The notes under the pieces: model-generated
Seen by the model: the letters and a program-made list of their open reading frames with translations, nothing else
Database searches by the model: none
Told to the model about the DNA's origin: nothing
Part shown: positions 8,076 to 16,495 of the stretch, piece by piece
How positions within the stretch are numbered: the stretch's first letter is position 1
Layout: every line of letters begins with the position of its first letter
Made by a program: the position numbers and the translations under genes
DNA from: Phycisphaerales bacterium
Lineage (GTDB): Bacteria > Planctomycetota > Phycisphaerae > Phycisphaerales > SM1A02
DNA: 64,000 bases
Assembly (NCBI GenBank): GCA_014238125.1
Contig: JABABS010000026.1
Location: forward strand, 1-64,000
Direction of reading: 5' to 3'

Positions 8076-9182
8076 ATGACTACACTTCACGGCATGCCAT
8101 CAAGCACAAAAAAATCTTTGACATACGCCGACACTGGAGTGGACATTGAAGCTGGGGACCGACTTGTTGGTCTCATCCAAACCATGATGCGTCGCACGCA
8201 TGGTCCACGGGTACTGGGTGAGCATGGCGGATTTGCCGGTATGTTCCGCCTTGACTTCAACGAACGGCTTTTTAAGCGTAATTTTCGAGATCCAGTACTT
8301 GTTGCATGTACCGATGGGGTGGGAACAAAGGTCAAACTCGCTTGCGAAATGAAAATCTATGACACCGTTGGCATTGACTGTGTAGCCATGAACGTCAACG
8401 ACATGATTGTGCAAGGTGCAGAACCATTGATTTTTCTAGATTACCTTGGACTCCATACACAAGACCCTGAAACCACGGCGCAAATTGTTGCTGGTGTTGC
8501 CAAAGGTTGTGAAATTTCAAACTGTGCACTCATTGGTGGAGAGTGCGCCGAAATGCCAGACATTTACCGAGAGGGTGACTTTGATATCGCAGGTTTTGCC
8601 GTTGGAGTTGTAGAACTCGACCGAGCAATCGATCCAAGCCGAGTGGAAGCGGGTGATGTACTCGTTGGACTTCTATCAAGCGGCGTACATTCGAACGGGT
8701 TTACGCTTGCACGCGCAGCGGTTGCGAAACTTGATCTCAAAAATACATACAAAGAACTTAGCGAAGATAAAACACTTGGCGAAATTCTTCTTGAGCCTAC
8801 GAGAATTTACGTTCGCCAAATTGTAAAGTTACTCAGAAAATACAAAGTGAAAAAAGTTGTCTCTGGGATGTCACACATTACCGGCGGTGGGTTAGCGGGC
8901 AACGTTTGCCGATCACTTAACGATAGCGTGGACGCAACGATTCACCTCGATCGATGGGAAATACCTGCAATTTTTGGTTTTTTGCAAAAACACGGCAACA
9001 TTGAAACCGAAGAAATGTATCGTGTTTTTAACATGGGTATTGGATATGTTTTAGCGGTTAGGCCCGCCTTTGCAGATTCAATAGTTGCACACCTAAAACA
9101 ATCTGGTGAACATGCGGTTGTCGTTGGTGAAGTAACCAAAGGTTCGGGTAAGGTGCATCTTAAAGGAATGGAAACAACATGA
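8076..9182 (+). CDS. purM: Phosphoribosylformylglycinamidine cyclo-ligase
   Basis: About 368 aa. AIR synthetase closes the imidazole ring in step five of purine synthesis. Motifs are LTYADTGVDIEAGDRLVGLI, DPVLVACTDGVGTKVKLA, GIDCVAMNVNDMIVQGAEPLIFLDYLG, ALIGGECAEMPDIY, LSSGVHSNGFTLAR and SHITGGGLAGNVCR. The ORF-track start (7995) would overlap sucD. I prefer ATG 8076, or ATG 8094, since homology begins near SLTYADTGVD; neither has a strong ribosome binding site. It overlaps the next gene by ATGA. Confidence 0.94.
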   Translation: MTTLHGMPSSTKKSLTYADTGVDIEAGDRLVGLIQTMMRRTHGPRVLGEHGGFAGMFRLDFNERLFKRNFRDPVLVACTDGVGTKVKLACEMKIYDTVGIDCVAMNVNDMIVQGAEPLIFLDYLGLHTQDPETTAQIVAGVAKGCEISNCALIGGECAEMPDIYREGDFDIAGFAVGVVELDRAIDPSRVEAGDVLVGLLSSGVHSNGFTLARAAVAKLDLKNTYKELSEDKTLGEILLEPTRIYVRQIVKLLRKYKVKKVVSGMSHITGGGLAGNVCRSLNDSVDATIHLDRWEIPAIFGFLQKHGNIETEEMYRVFNMGIGYVLAVRPAFADSIVAHLKQSGEHAVVVGEVTKGSGKVHLKGMETT

Positions 9183-9964
9183 TTGCAACATCTGTTCTTG
9201 CTGCTGTGCTTTGTGCACAGGGTACAAACCTAGATACCGATGTTGCAACACTTCGGTTTGGTGCATGGCTCCCAAGGCTTGGTGGCACGGTTACTGATGG
9301 AGGAGGCGCAATTGATTTTGAAACAAATATTGATCTTCGCAGTAGAGAAGACGTCGTTCTTGTTGAGTTTGAACTGAGACCAGTCGAACAACTCACGCTC
9401 TCTTTAACAGCGTTTGATTTTTCAACAACTGGAAACGGTTCTTTTGTTGGAAACAAAACGTTTGGTGGCGTAGCTTTTAATGACGGAGATTTATGGAACG
9501 GGAAAACAAACATGCAAAGTGTTTCCGCTGAAGCTGCGTGGGATTATTGGCAGCCATATCCACGTGGCGGTGACACGATGTTCACATTGAGCCCGGTTGT
9601 TGGTGTTCAGTGGTATGGAACAAGTTTTGATTTACTAAACGACACGTCCGCGCTATCTGTCAATCATGACAACTCGTGGCTTGCTGTCTATGGGGGAATC
9701 CGGTTTGATTTGGGTTGGGATACGAGGCAAAAAATTAGTTGGATCGACTCTTTTTCGATGGGCGCAGAATTCACAGCAGGCGCACTCCTAGGAAATGACG
9801 GTGGGTCACTTTGGGCCGTTCAAGCCGGCGTCGCACTTGAGTTTAGGGAGGGTTTTTCGGGATATTTTGGATATCGCCTAAGGGAAATGAACGGCGAGGA
9901 TGGTGAATATATCTTTGACGCGGGGTTGCAAGGCGTTTACGCTGGAGTGCAGTTCCGATTCTAG
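9179..9964 (+). CDS. Putative outer-membrane beta-barrel protein
   Basis: 261 aa. It has a short hydrophobic N-terminus (MIATSVLAAVLCAQG) that may be a signal peptide. After it come many alternating amphipathic strands rich in Gly, Asp and aromatics (ATLRFGAWLPRLGG, VLVEFELRPVEQLTLSLTAFDF, MFTLSPVVGVQWYG, LAVYGGIRFDLGW, GYFGYRLREM), ending YAGVQFRF with a terminal Phe, as is usual for barrel insertion signals. No specific family is recognised. The ATG overlaps the purM stop, so it is probably translationally coupled, although no link to purines is apparent. Confidence 0.6.
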   Translation: MIATSVLAAVLCAQGTNLDTDVATLRFGAWLPRLGGTVTDGGGAIDFETNIDLRSREDVVLVEFELRPVEQLTLSLTAFDFSTTGNGSFVGNKTFGGVAFNDGDLWNGKTNMQSVSAEAAWDYWQPYPRGGDTMFTLSPVVGVQWYGTSFDLLNDTSALSVNHDNSWLAVYGGIRFDLGWDTRQKISWIDSFSMGAEFTAGALLGNDGGSLWAVQAGVALEFREGFSGYFGYRLREMNGEDGEYIFDAGLQGVYAGVQFRF

Positions 9965-10002
9965 TGTGAACCCCTCTCTTTCTAACCTCGTACTTAATAC
10001 AC

Positions 10003-10845
10003 ATGCGTGCTTCTGATAAACCTTCAAACAAATATCGCCGAGCAAAAATGCGGAACGTGCTTTTTACAAGTGGTCCAAATAAAATAACTCGCGGTCGATT
10101 ATTTCGGAAACACTTCGATCAACGGATCGATATAAAACGTGTAGAAATTTCAACTCCATTGTGGCCAAAAGAACTTGATGGCCTTCGGATAGGACACATT
10201 AGTGATTTTCATCTTGGTGATTTAATGCCAATGGACCGGGCACTCGCGGCGGTACAAATGTTGAAAGACGAAGAGCCAGACATTGTTGCATGTACAGGAG
10301 ACGTTGTTGACTTAAACGCGCTTGGCGCCGCGCCCCTGTTTAATGCAATGGCAAATATAAAAGCACCCCTTGGGACCATGTTAGTACTGGGGAATCATGA
10401 CGAACTTGATTGTGTTTCGACTATAAGTAACATGGCCCTCAACAGTGGTGTTTCGTTACTTCGCGATGGTCGCTGCACAATCAATTACAACGGTTCGAAA
10501 CTGCATGTTGCGGGCATCGATTGGGCTAAGTCACAAAAAAAGTGTTCTGCAAAAGTTGATCGGGTTTGCAGGGATGAAACGCACCTACTGTTGTCACATA
10601 ATCCAAAAGCGTTTCAAGGAGCAGCGCAGCACAATATTCCACTCACTCTTTCGGGTCATACACATGGGGGACAACTTGCTGTGCGAGATAAACCTGATGC
10701 CAATCTAGCTGTTGCCCACAAGCGTTCACACGGGCTCTATGACATGGGCGACAGTCGCCTGTTTGTCACAGTCGGTGTGGGTGCATGGTTTCCACTGCGA
10801 ATCAATTGCCCAGCCGAAGTCGCAATTCTAACTATTCACTCATAA
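10003..10845 (+). CDS. Metallophosphoesterase (YkuE-like calcineurin superfamily)
   Basis: 280 aa. The dinuclear-metal phosphoesterase motifs occur in order: ISDFHLG (about residue 67), TGDVVD, GNHDE, LLSHNP and SGHTHGGQ. These match the YkuE/YaeI type often linked to phospholipid or lipid A phosphate hydrolysis, but the usual N-terminal membrane helix of that group is absent. The first 40 residues are basic (RASDKPSNKYRRAKMR), so it is probably cytoplasmic or peripheral. Substrate unknown. It is convergent with rdgB. An internal ATG at 10048 is an alternative start. Confidence 0.85.
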   Translation: MRASDKPSNKYRRAKMRNVLFTSGPNKITRGRLFRKHFDQRIDIKRVEISTPLWPKELDGLRIGHISDFHLGDLMPMDRALAAVQMLKDEEPDIVACTGDVVDLNALGAAPLFNAMANIKAPLGTMLVLGNHDELDCVSTISNMALNSGVSLLRDGRCTINYNGSKLHVAGIDWAKSQKKCSAKVDRVCRDETHLLLSHNPKAFQGAAQHNIPLTLSGHTHGGQLAVRDKPDANLAVAHKRSHGLYDMGDSRLFVTVGVGAWFPLRINCPAEVAILTIHS

Positions 10846-10871
10846 TAAACCGTGTAATGTCGAGCATGGTT

Positions 10872-11471
10872 TTATTGGAGAAGGGGAAGAATTTTTCTCA
10901 ATGCAACACTGCGGTGTGATCGAGCATTTTTTGCTTCTTCAGACAACTCGGCGCTTGTCAAACCAACATCTGGTAAGAATAGAAGTGGGTCGTACCCAAA
11001 GCCGTTCACGCCACGAGGAGTTTTTGTAATCAAACCCTCAAAACTACCTTCAGACTCTGCGACAATGGTGCCGTCTGGGTCCGCAACACAAAGCGCACAA
11101 ATAAACCTCGCCGCAGATTCCTTCTCTATGGTTTTCGAAAGTTTTTCTAGCAACAACGTGTTGTTTGCTGCATCACGCTCTTTACGAGTTGTGCCAACCC
11201 CCGCATATCTTGCGGAGTAAATTCCCGGTTCGCCGTTAAGTGCATCAACAACCAAACCAGAATCGTCGGCCATGCAACGCTTTCCTGTGTATTTGGCGTA
11301 GCCGACTGCTTTTAACCTGGCATTTCCTGCAAAAGTATCTGCATCTTCAACGGGTTCATCTAATAATCGCTCTGTTTCATTTAAACCAACAACTTGAATA
11401 CCTTGCAACCCTAAAATTGCTTGTACTTCTTCAAGTTTATGTGAATTAGATGTTGCTAGAAGAATGTTCAT
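10872..11471 (-). CDS. rdgB: XTP/dITP diphosphatase (non-canonical purine NTP pyrophosphatase)
   Basis: 199 aa from the internal ATG, where homology begins (MNILLATSNSHKLEEVQAIL). The longer track ORF only extends into queF. It hydrolyses dITP, XTP and ITP to monophosphates and so keeps them out of DNA. Family motifs are CMADDSGLVVDALNGEPGIYSARYAG, FICALCVADPDG, ESEGSFEGLI, GVNGFGYDPLLFLPD and a SHRSVALRKI end. The start lies inside the last 26 bp of queF, which indicates translational coupling. Confidence 0.94.
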   Translation of the reverse strand: MNILLATSNSHKLEEVQAILGLQGIQVVGLNETERLLDEPVEDADTFAGNARLKAVGYAKYTGKRCMADDSGLVVDALNGEPGIYSARYAGVGTTRKERDAANNTLLLEKLSKTIEKESAARFICALCVADPDGTIVAESEGSFEGLITKTPRGVNGFGYDPLLFLPDVGLTSAELSEEAKNARSHRSVALRKILPLLQ

Positions 11472-11811
11472 CACCAAATGACGCGGTAATGTTACTGCGT
11501 ATTCCCCCGCGACCCTTCCATGAGGTTTTAACTTCCAACCAGCTCGGCTGCATGCTTGCAACGAGATCGTCTCTGATTTGATTTGTCACGGCTTCATAAT
11601 AAATGCCTTCATTACGAAATGATTGAAAATATAATTTCAAACTTTTTAATTCTACGCAACAATTTGCGGGTTCATATCGCAATGTAATAACCCCAAAGTC
11701 TGGATGACCTGTCACTGGACAAACAGATGTGAATTCTTCGTTTATATGCTCAATTAAAAAAGGAGTCTTCGTTGGGGATTCAAAAGTTTCTAATAGTGAT
11801 GGGTCTGGCAT
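11446..11811 (-). CDS. queF: NADPH-dependent 7-cyano-7-deazaguanine reductase (type I)
   Basis: 121 aa, the short unimodular YkvM-type QueF. It reduces preQ0 to preQ1 in queuosine biosynthesis. The catalytic Cys is in FTSVCPVTGHPDFG, and the family segments CVELKSLKLYFQSFRNEGIYYE and WLEVKTSWKGRGGIRS follow. It starts 2 bp after the TPR lipoprotein gene ends and overlaps rdgB. No other queuosine gene is in the window. Confidence 0.95.
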   Translation of the reverse strand: MPDPSLLETFESPTKTPFLIEHINEEFTSVCPVTGHPDFGVITLRYEPANCCVELKSLKLYFQSFRNEGIYYEAVTNQIRDDLVASMQPSWLEVKTSWKGRGGIRSNITASFGDEHSSSNI

Positions 11812-11813
11812 TT

Positions 11814-12821
11814 TTATAAACCATATCGTAAAACAAGAGTAATAACCTTGGGTTGATCAGGGTTTATTGAGAGTGATTTTCTAAAAGCATTTCTTGCGTC
11901 TTCATAGGATCTAGTGCTTTTTCGATCGCCTAACAACCAAGAGTTTAATGCGTTCACGCCGATGCCATTCATGGCACGCCAGTTTTCTTCATCAAATTCA
12001 ACGGCGGTGATGTAAGCATTACTCGAAGACGTGTAATCACCAAGCCTAAACTGAGCCCAGCCGAGTTGTTCATAAGAACCACTAGATGGGTCAACACGGA
12101 CAAGTTGCTCTGTTGTATTGACAACTTCGCTATACCTTTTTTCTTGTGTAAGCAAGTAGATGATGTTTCGCATCAATTGAGGAGACGGTTCATTCATCAT
12201 TTCAGAAGCAGCGATATACTCGGCAAGCGCCTCATCCATTCTTCCAAGCAGTTGGTATGTTGCTGCAAGTGTAATGTGTGCCGGCGCTTCTTCTCCGCAC
12301 ATATCAACTGCGCGTTGTGCAAAAACTACCGCACTCTTAGGGCGACCCATTTGTAAATACGTTGTAGCAATATTGAGATTAGCACCAACGTCCTCTGGTT
12401 CAATGGTAAGCGCTCGATGGTATGCACGTATTGCTTCGACAAACCGTTTCATCATTTGCAACGAAACGCCGTGTCCATACTGTGCATCAAAATTACGCGG
12501 AGCGAGTTTTGCCGCTCTTGCAAAAACGGGTTCTGCTTGATTCCATTCTTTTTTTGCCAAATACAAATCCCCTATTCCGACAAACGCGTCGGTCGCCACA
12601 GGGTTGTCTTCTAACACTTCCTTAAAGAGCCGCATTGCTTCGTCATAGTCACCGTAAGAAACAGCAATCTCGGCAGCAGTAATCGTCACTTCTTGTTGTG
12701 TAGTTATCTCAACAATATTTACCACAGAATTACTGTCACCTTTCGGTGCAATTGCATGACAGCTCGCAAGTATGGAAACGAGCATAGACATGAGCAGGGG
12801 CTTGGGAACTTTACAAAGCAT
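11814..12821 (-). CDS. TPR-repeat lipoprotein
   Basis: 335 aa. The N-terminus LLMSMLVSILASCHA is a lipoprotein signal with lipobox LASC. From about residue 50 it is made of tetratricopeptide repeats (AAEIAVSYGDYDEAMRLFKEVLEDNP, AFVGIGDLYLAKKEWNQAEPVFARAAKLAPRNFDAQYGHGVSL, GANLNIATTYLQMGRPKSAVVFAQRAVDM and several more) up to NAFRKSLSINPDQP. It probably scaffolds protein contacts in the periplasm. Partners are unknown. It is upstream of queF and rdgB in the same run; ATGs at residues 11 and 13 are also possible starts. Confidence 0.8.
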   Translation of the reverse strand: MLCKVPKPLLMSMLVSILASCHAIAPKGDSNSVVNIVEITTQQEVTITAAEIAVSYGDYDEAMRLFKEVLEDNPVATDAFVGIGDLYLAKKEWNQAEPVFARAAKLAPRNFDAQYGHGVSLQMMKRFVEAIRAYHRALTIEPEDVGANLNIATTYLQMGRPKSAVVFAQRAVDMCGEEAPAHITLAATYQLLGRMDEALAEYIAASEMMNEPSPQLMRNIIYLLTQEKRYSEVVNTTEQLVRVDPSSGSYEQLGWAQFRLGDYTSSSNAYITAVEFDEENWRAMNGIGVNALNSWLLGDRKSTRSYEDARNAFRKSLSINPDQPKVITLVLRYGL

Positions 12822-12851
12822 AGGGGTGGGTAGGGTACCTAGAATGAGGCT

Positions 12852-13778
12852 CTATCGTCGTTTTCTTGCCTTTGGCTGCATAGATCTCAGTTTTGCGATA
12901 TTCACCATATCCATCAATTTGCCTTGCTTATTTTCCTCTTTTGATGTTTCTAAAATTTTTGGGACATCACGAAATCGCGTGTTTTTTACAATCGCCTCAA
13001 AGCAAGAGAGCCCACAGGCTCCTTCGCCAATATGGGCGTGCCGATCCTTCCGAGAACCAACTTCGCCAATTGAATCGTTAAAGTGAAATACTTTAATGTT
13101 CTCCAAACCAGCAATTTCCTCGAATTGCTGAATAACTTCCTCTGCTTTTTTGTTCGTTCGCAAGTCGTATCCGGCGGCCGTAACGTGGCACGTGTCAAAA
13201 CAAAATGCAATTCTTTCTGGATCAGACACTTCATTTCTAATAATTGCAAGATGTGTAAAGCTATAACCGAGATTCGTGCCAGACCCCACTGTTGTTTCAA
13301 GACAAATTTTTGTGTTGTAATTTGGCAACTCTTTGTGAAGTATGTCTATTGATTTCGCAATTCGTTTGAGTCCCAACAACTCCTCTTTTGTAGGATTGCC
13401 ATGGAGATTGTTTTTGTCGGTTGTTTTTCTTGGTGTACCAAGTCGTGCCCCGGGGTGAGAAACAAGTGATGGAATGTGAAGACGTTCACATCGCTCTAAT
13501 TCTTCTCTTTGCAGAGCAATAGATTTGTTTCGAGAATCTATTTCTGGTGAAGCAAGGTTTACGAGATAACTATTATGGCTTACAACCCTATTTGTGTAGT
13601 CCCAACCATTATCTTGTAATTGCGCAAGCCAAACTTCAACATCTTCGTTTTTCAATGGTTTGGTTTTCCACTGACGTTGGTTCTTTGTAAAAACCTGCAC
13701 ACAGTCCATGCCTTGTTCTTTTGCGGCAACAAGCGCGTTTTGCATGCCCCCGGCAATAGAAAGGTGTGAACCAAACAA
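12852..13778 (-). CDS. nfo: Endonuclease IV (AP endonuclease)
   Basis: 308 aa. A zinc-dependent TIM-barrel enzyme that cuts 5' of abasic sites in base excision repair. Family features are GSHLSIAGGMQNALVAAKEQGMDCVQVFTKNQRQW at the start, VSHNSYLVNLASP, LVSHPGARLG, ICLETTVGSGTNLGYSF, FCFDTCHVTAAGYD and the zinc-site segment FHFNDSIGEVGSRKDRHAHIGEGACG. The tail is short and basic (QPKARKRR). It follows ferritin by 12 bp on the same strand. Confidence 0.94.
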   Translation of the reverse strand: MFGSHLSIAGGMQNALVAAKEQGMDCVQVFTKNQRQWKTKPLKNEDVEVWLAQLQDNGWDYTNRVVSHNSYLVNLASPEIDSRNKSIALQREELERCERLHIPSLVSHPGARLGTPRKTTDKNNLHGNPTKEELLGLKRIAKSIDILHKELPNYNTKICLETTVGSGTNLGYSFTHLAIIRNEVSDPERIAFCFDTCHVTAAGYDLRTNKKAEEVIQQFEEIAGLENIKVFHFNDSIGEVGSRKDRHAHIGEGACGLSCFEAIVKNTRFRDVPKILETSKEENKQGKLMDMVNIAKLRSMQPKARKRR

Positions 13779-13790
13779 TACGATGGATTC

Positions 13791-14273
13791 TTATGCAGAA
13801 ATAGAGCGGTCAAACTCTAATAACGCTGCTGGGTTCGTACCAACCATGCGTATTTTGGCGAGGTTGTCTCTAGCAGTTACTTCCTCTTCGACCTGCTCAG
13901 TGATGAACCACTGAAACGCAACCTCAATGTGCCACGCAGATTCTTCACGAGCCAAGCTGAAAATTTTAGTGATCTGCCCAGTGACACGTTGTTCATGTGC
14001 TAGCGCTCCTGCAAAAACGGATTCTGAGTTTTCGAAATCTGTTGATGGGCTAGGTGGACTTTTTAGCGTGATGGATAAATCCCACTCATTCAAAAACCCC
14101 ACTATTTTCATAGCGTGTTCGTGCTCTTCGGTGGCCTGTTTTCTAAACCAACTTGCCAAGCCCTGTAAATTTTCTCGCTCAAACCAAAACGACATCGCAA
14201 GATATTGCATTTCAGCACCAAGCTCATTGGTGATTTGTTCATTCAGTAATTGTTGGAGTTGTTCGCTTGCCAT
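13791..14273 (-). CDS. ftn: Ferritin (FtnA-like)
   Basis: 160 aa starting MASEQLQQLLNEQ, with AAGGAAA 6 nt upstream. The longer track ORF would extend into tkt. Iron-storage four-helix bundle. Ferroxidase ligands are visible in ITNELGAEMQYLAMSFWF, KQATEEHEHAMKIVGFL, ALAHEQRVTGQI and FITEQVEEEVTARDNL. No haem-ligand Met of bacterioferritin stands out. It lies 11 bp after tkt, next to the nfo repair gene, which fits an oxidative-damage theme. I found no clear Fur box. Confidence 0.92.
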   Translation of the reverse strand: MASEQLQQLLNEQITNELGAEMQYLAMSFWFERENLQGLASWFRKQATEEHEHAMKIVGFLNEWDLSITLKSPPSPSTDFENSESVFAGALAHEQRVTGQITKIFSLAREESAWHIEVAFQWFITEQVEEEVTARDNLAKIRMVGTNPAALLEFDRSISA

Positions 14274-14284
14274 AATTAGTTTCC

Positions 14285-16249
14285 TTAGTGAGTCGCGTGT
14301 ACACCAAGAAGCGATGCAGCGGTTTTTGTAATATCCGTGTAGTGCAATCCACACATTCTGAGGATTGACTCTGGGGTACGTGCTGATTTTGGAATTCGTT
14401 TTACAAACATTTGTTTCACCGTAAACGCGTCACCAGAAGTAGTACACGCGTCGGCGACTGCTGAACCAAGCCCAGCGCCATAATTATCTTCAACCACCAA
14501 AATATTTCCATTGTTTTCATTTGCAAGATCCAACAGGCGGTTTTCGTCAAATGGAAGACTATACAAATCAAGCAATGTTGCATCAATACCCATACGGTCG
14601 AGTTCTTCTAGCGCCTTGTTGCATTCGTGCACCATATAGCCGGCGGTCACAATCAAAAGATCGCGACCTTCTGTTAGAACTTCCATGCCACCAAGTTCAA
14701 ATTCTGTGTTTTGATCGTAAATCATCTCTACTTCTGGGCGGAAGGTGCGGAGGTAACAAGATCCTTGGTGTTCTGCCATTTTGATTGTAAGTGCGTACGC
14801 GGCCCACGCATCAGAAGGTTGAAGAACGTAACACCCTGGGTTTCCGTGATGATCCTTCATAGTTCCGAAACTTCTAAACCACGCAACATCTGGCAACGAC
14901 ATTTGGCTTGGTCCATCTGCAGCGAGTGAAATACCACTGTGGGAACCAACGACCTTGAGATTCGCTCCAGAGTTAATCGCCATTTCAATTTGATCGTACC
15001 CACGAGTAATGAACTTTGAAAAAGTTGAGCAAAATGGTATTTTTCCAGCAGCACTTAAACCAACGCCTACCGAATACATGTTTTGTTCAGCAATTTTGCA
15101 CTCAACGAATCGGTTATTCAATTCAGAATCGTTACCAAATGCATTACTGAAGGTTGAATTACTCACATCTGCATCAACTGCCCACACATTTTCGTGTGTA
15201 TGACCAAGTGCTCGCAACGCTATGCCATACGCGCGGCGTGTTGCCAGTTTTCCTGATTGCAAAACCGATGTCATGTCCCACTTTGCCATTGCTTCACGGA
15301 ACGTCATTGCAGTTGGTGTTGGAGCAGAATCTGTTGCCGCTTTTGGAGGTTCTGGTATTGCAATAGATTGTGTAGTCATTGACGATGTTAGTTTAATGCC
15401 GGTTTGTCGAAGTTCTGCGAGCGCATGTTCAAGTTCTTTGCCGGCAACGGGTTTGCCGTGCCAATTTCCACCTTGTAACATGGGTACACCCCAACCCTTA
15501 ATTGTTTTTGCAACGATGGCCATGGGTTGCGTGCGACCATTGGTGTTAAATCGATCGATAGCTTCTTTTATCGCTTCTGGACTATGTCCATCAATACAGG
15601 CGACTTCAAAACCAAACGCCTCAAGTTTCGCGGTCATTCGCTCGGGAGATTGTTGTTTACTCACTTCGCCCGCTTGACCGTATTGGTTGCAGTTGAAAAT
15701 TGGAAGCACATCAACAAGCGCTTCGTCCATAATAAAATCGAGTGCTTCGGTTATTTGGCCTTCTCGTGATTCGCCATCACCAATAATGCAGTACACCTTG
15801 CGACCTGTTTCGTCCGCGCGTGCTGCAAGCCCTAGACCAGCCGCAACAGAAAGTCCTTGACCGAGAGACCCCGTAGCTGCGTCAAAAAATCGAACACCCT
15901 CTTCTGGATTTGGGTGCCCATCAAGGGGCGAGTCGTCTACCCGCAGTGTCTTCAGGTGCTCGGGGGTAAGTTGAATCGGATCACCGTTCCACTCGACTAT
16001 TGCGCCGATGTCTGCGAGTGCGGCGTAAACAACAGGAACTGCGTGACCCTCAGATAGTACAAGACGATCAGATGTTGGGTTTGTTGGGTCATTTGGTAAC
16101 CACCGCATCGTTCGATACATCAAATTAGTTACGAGATGGCCAATGCTCAGTGCTGATGTTGGGTGTCCGCTACCGGATTCGGCACACATTTCTAGAGACA
16201 TTGCACCTAATTTAATGGCTCTTGCATGAATTTCTGCTTCATAAGACAT
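14285..16249 (-). CDS. tkt: Transketolase
   Basis: 654 aa, full length. This TPP enzyme transfers two-carbon units in the pentose phosphate pathway. The N-terminal TPP domain has CAESGSGHPTSALSIGHL, LSEGHAVP, DAATGSLGQGLSVAAG and the Mg-TPP motif IIGDGESREGQ...IFNCNQYGQ. The pyrimidine-binding domain has VECKIAEQNMYSVGVGLSA, with Glu for TPP activation, and SGISLAADGPSQM. The C-terminal domain has VVEDNYGAGLGSAVADA. A linker of about 30 residues rich in Pro, Ala and Thr (about 295-320) separates the first two domains. GGAAGGA precedes the start. It is the first gene of a minus-strand run with ferritin and nfo. Confidence 0.93.
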   Translation of the reverse strand: MSYEAEIHARAIKLGAMSLEMCAESGSGHPTSALSIGHLVTNLMYRTMRWLPNDPTNPTSDRLVLSEGHAVPVVYAALADIGAIVEWNGDPIQLTPEHLKTLRVDDSPLDGHPNPEEGVRFFDAATGSLGQGLSVAAGLGLAARADETGRKVYCIIGDGESREGQITEALDFIMDEALVDVLPIFNCNQYGQAGEVSKQQSPERMTAKLEAFGFEVACIDGHSPEAIKEAIDRFNTNGRTQPMAIVAKTIKGWGVPMLQGGNWHGKPVAGKELEHALAELRQTGIKLTSSMTTQSIAIPEPPKAATDSAPTPTAMTFREAMAKWDMTSVLQSGKLATRRAYGIALRALGHTHENVWAVDADVSNSTFSNAFGNDSELNNRFVECKIAEQNMYSVGVGLSAAGKIPFCSTFSKFITRGYDQIEMAINSGANLKVVGSHSGISLAADGPSQMSLPDVAWFRSFGTMKDHHGNPGCYVLQPSDAWAAYALTIKMAEHQGSCYLRTFRPEVEMIYDQNTEFELGGMEVLTEGRDLLIVTAGYMVHECNKALEELDRMGIDATLLDLYSLPFDENRLLDLANENNGNILVVEDNYGAGLGSAVADACTTSGDAFTVKQMFVKRIPKSARTPESILRMCGLHYTDITKTAASLLGVHATH

Positions 16250-16420
16250 ATTCGCGATTTCCTTCCGTGGGAGGCGTGGGGGGTTCCGTACTTTGCTTAG
16301 AAAATACCTGCAAATATTGCTTTTCTACAGGAACCTACAGTATCGCATGGCACGCTATTTTGTTCAATAGGAAAGTGCAAAAAAAGGCAAATGTTCGGGA
16401 GAATATTTGAATCTCTTGGT

Positions 16421-16438
16421 ACACTCACCTGTGTGGGT
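16421..16438 (+). promoter_or_regulatory. Stem-loop in the tkt-dnaN divergent gap
   Basis: CACTCAC-CTGT-GTGGGTG forms a 7-bp stem (one G-U) with a 4-nt loop, 58 bases before dnaN. About 25 bases further on is TGTGGATTA, one base from a DnaA box. The remainder of the 246-bp gap shows no promoter I would assert. Confidence 0.35.
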
Positions 16439-16495
16439 GCGGTTTAGATTATGAACTGCTTTTTTGTGGATTAACCTGGTGAAGGAAAAAGAGAA

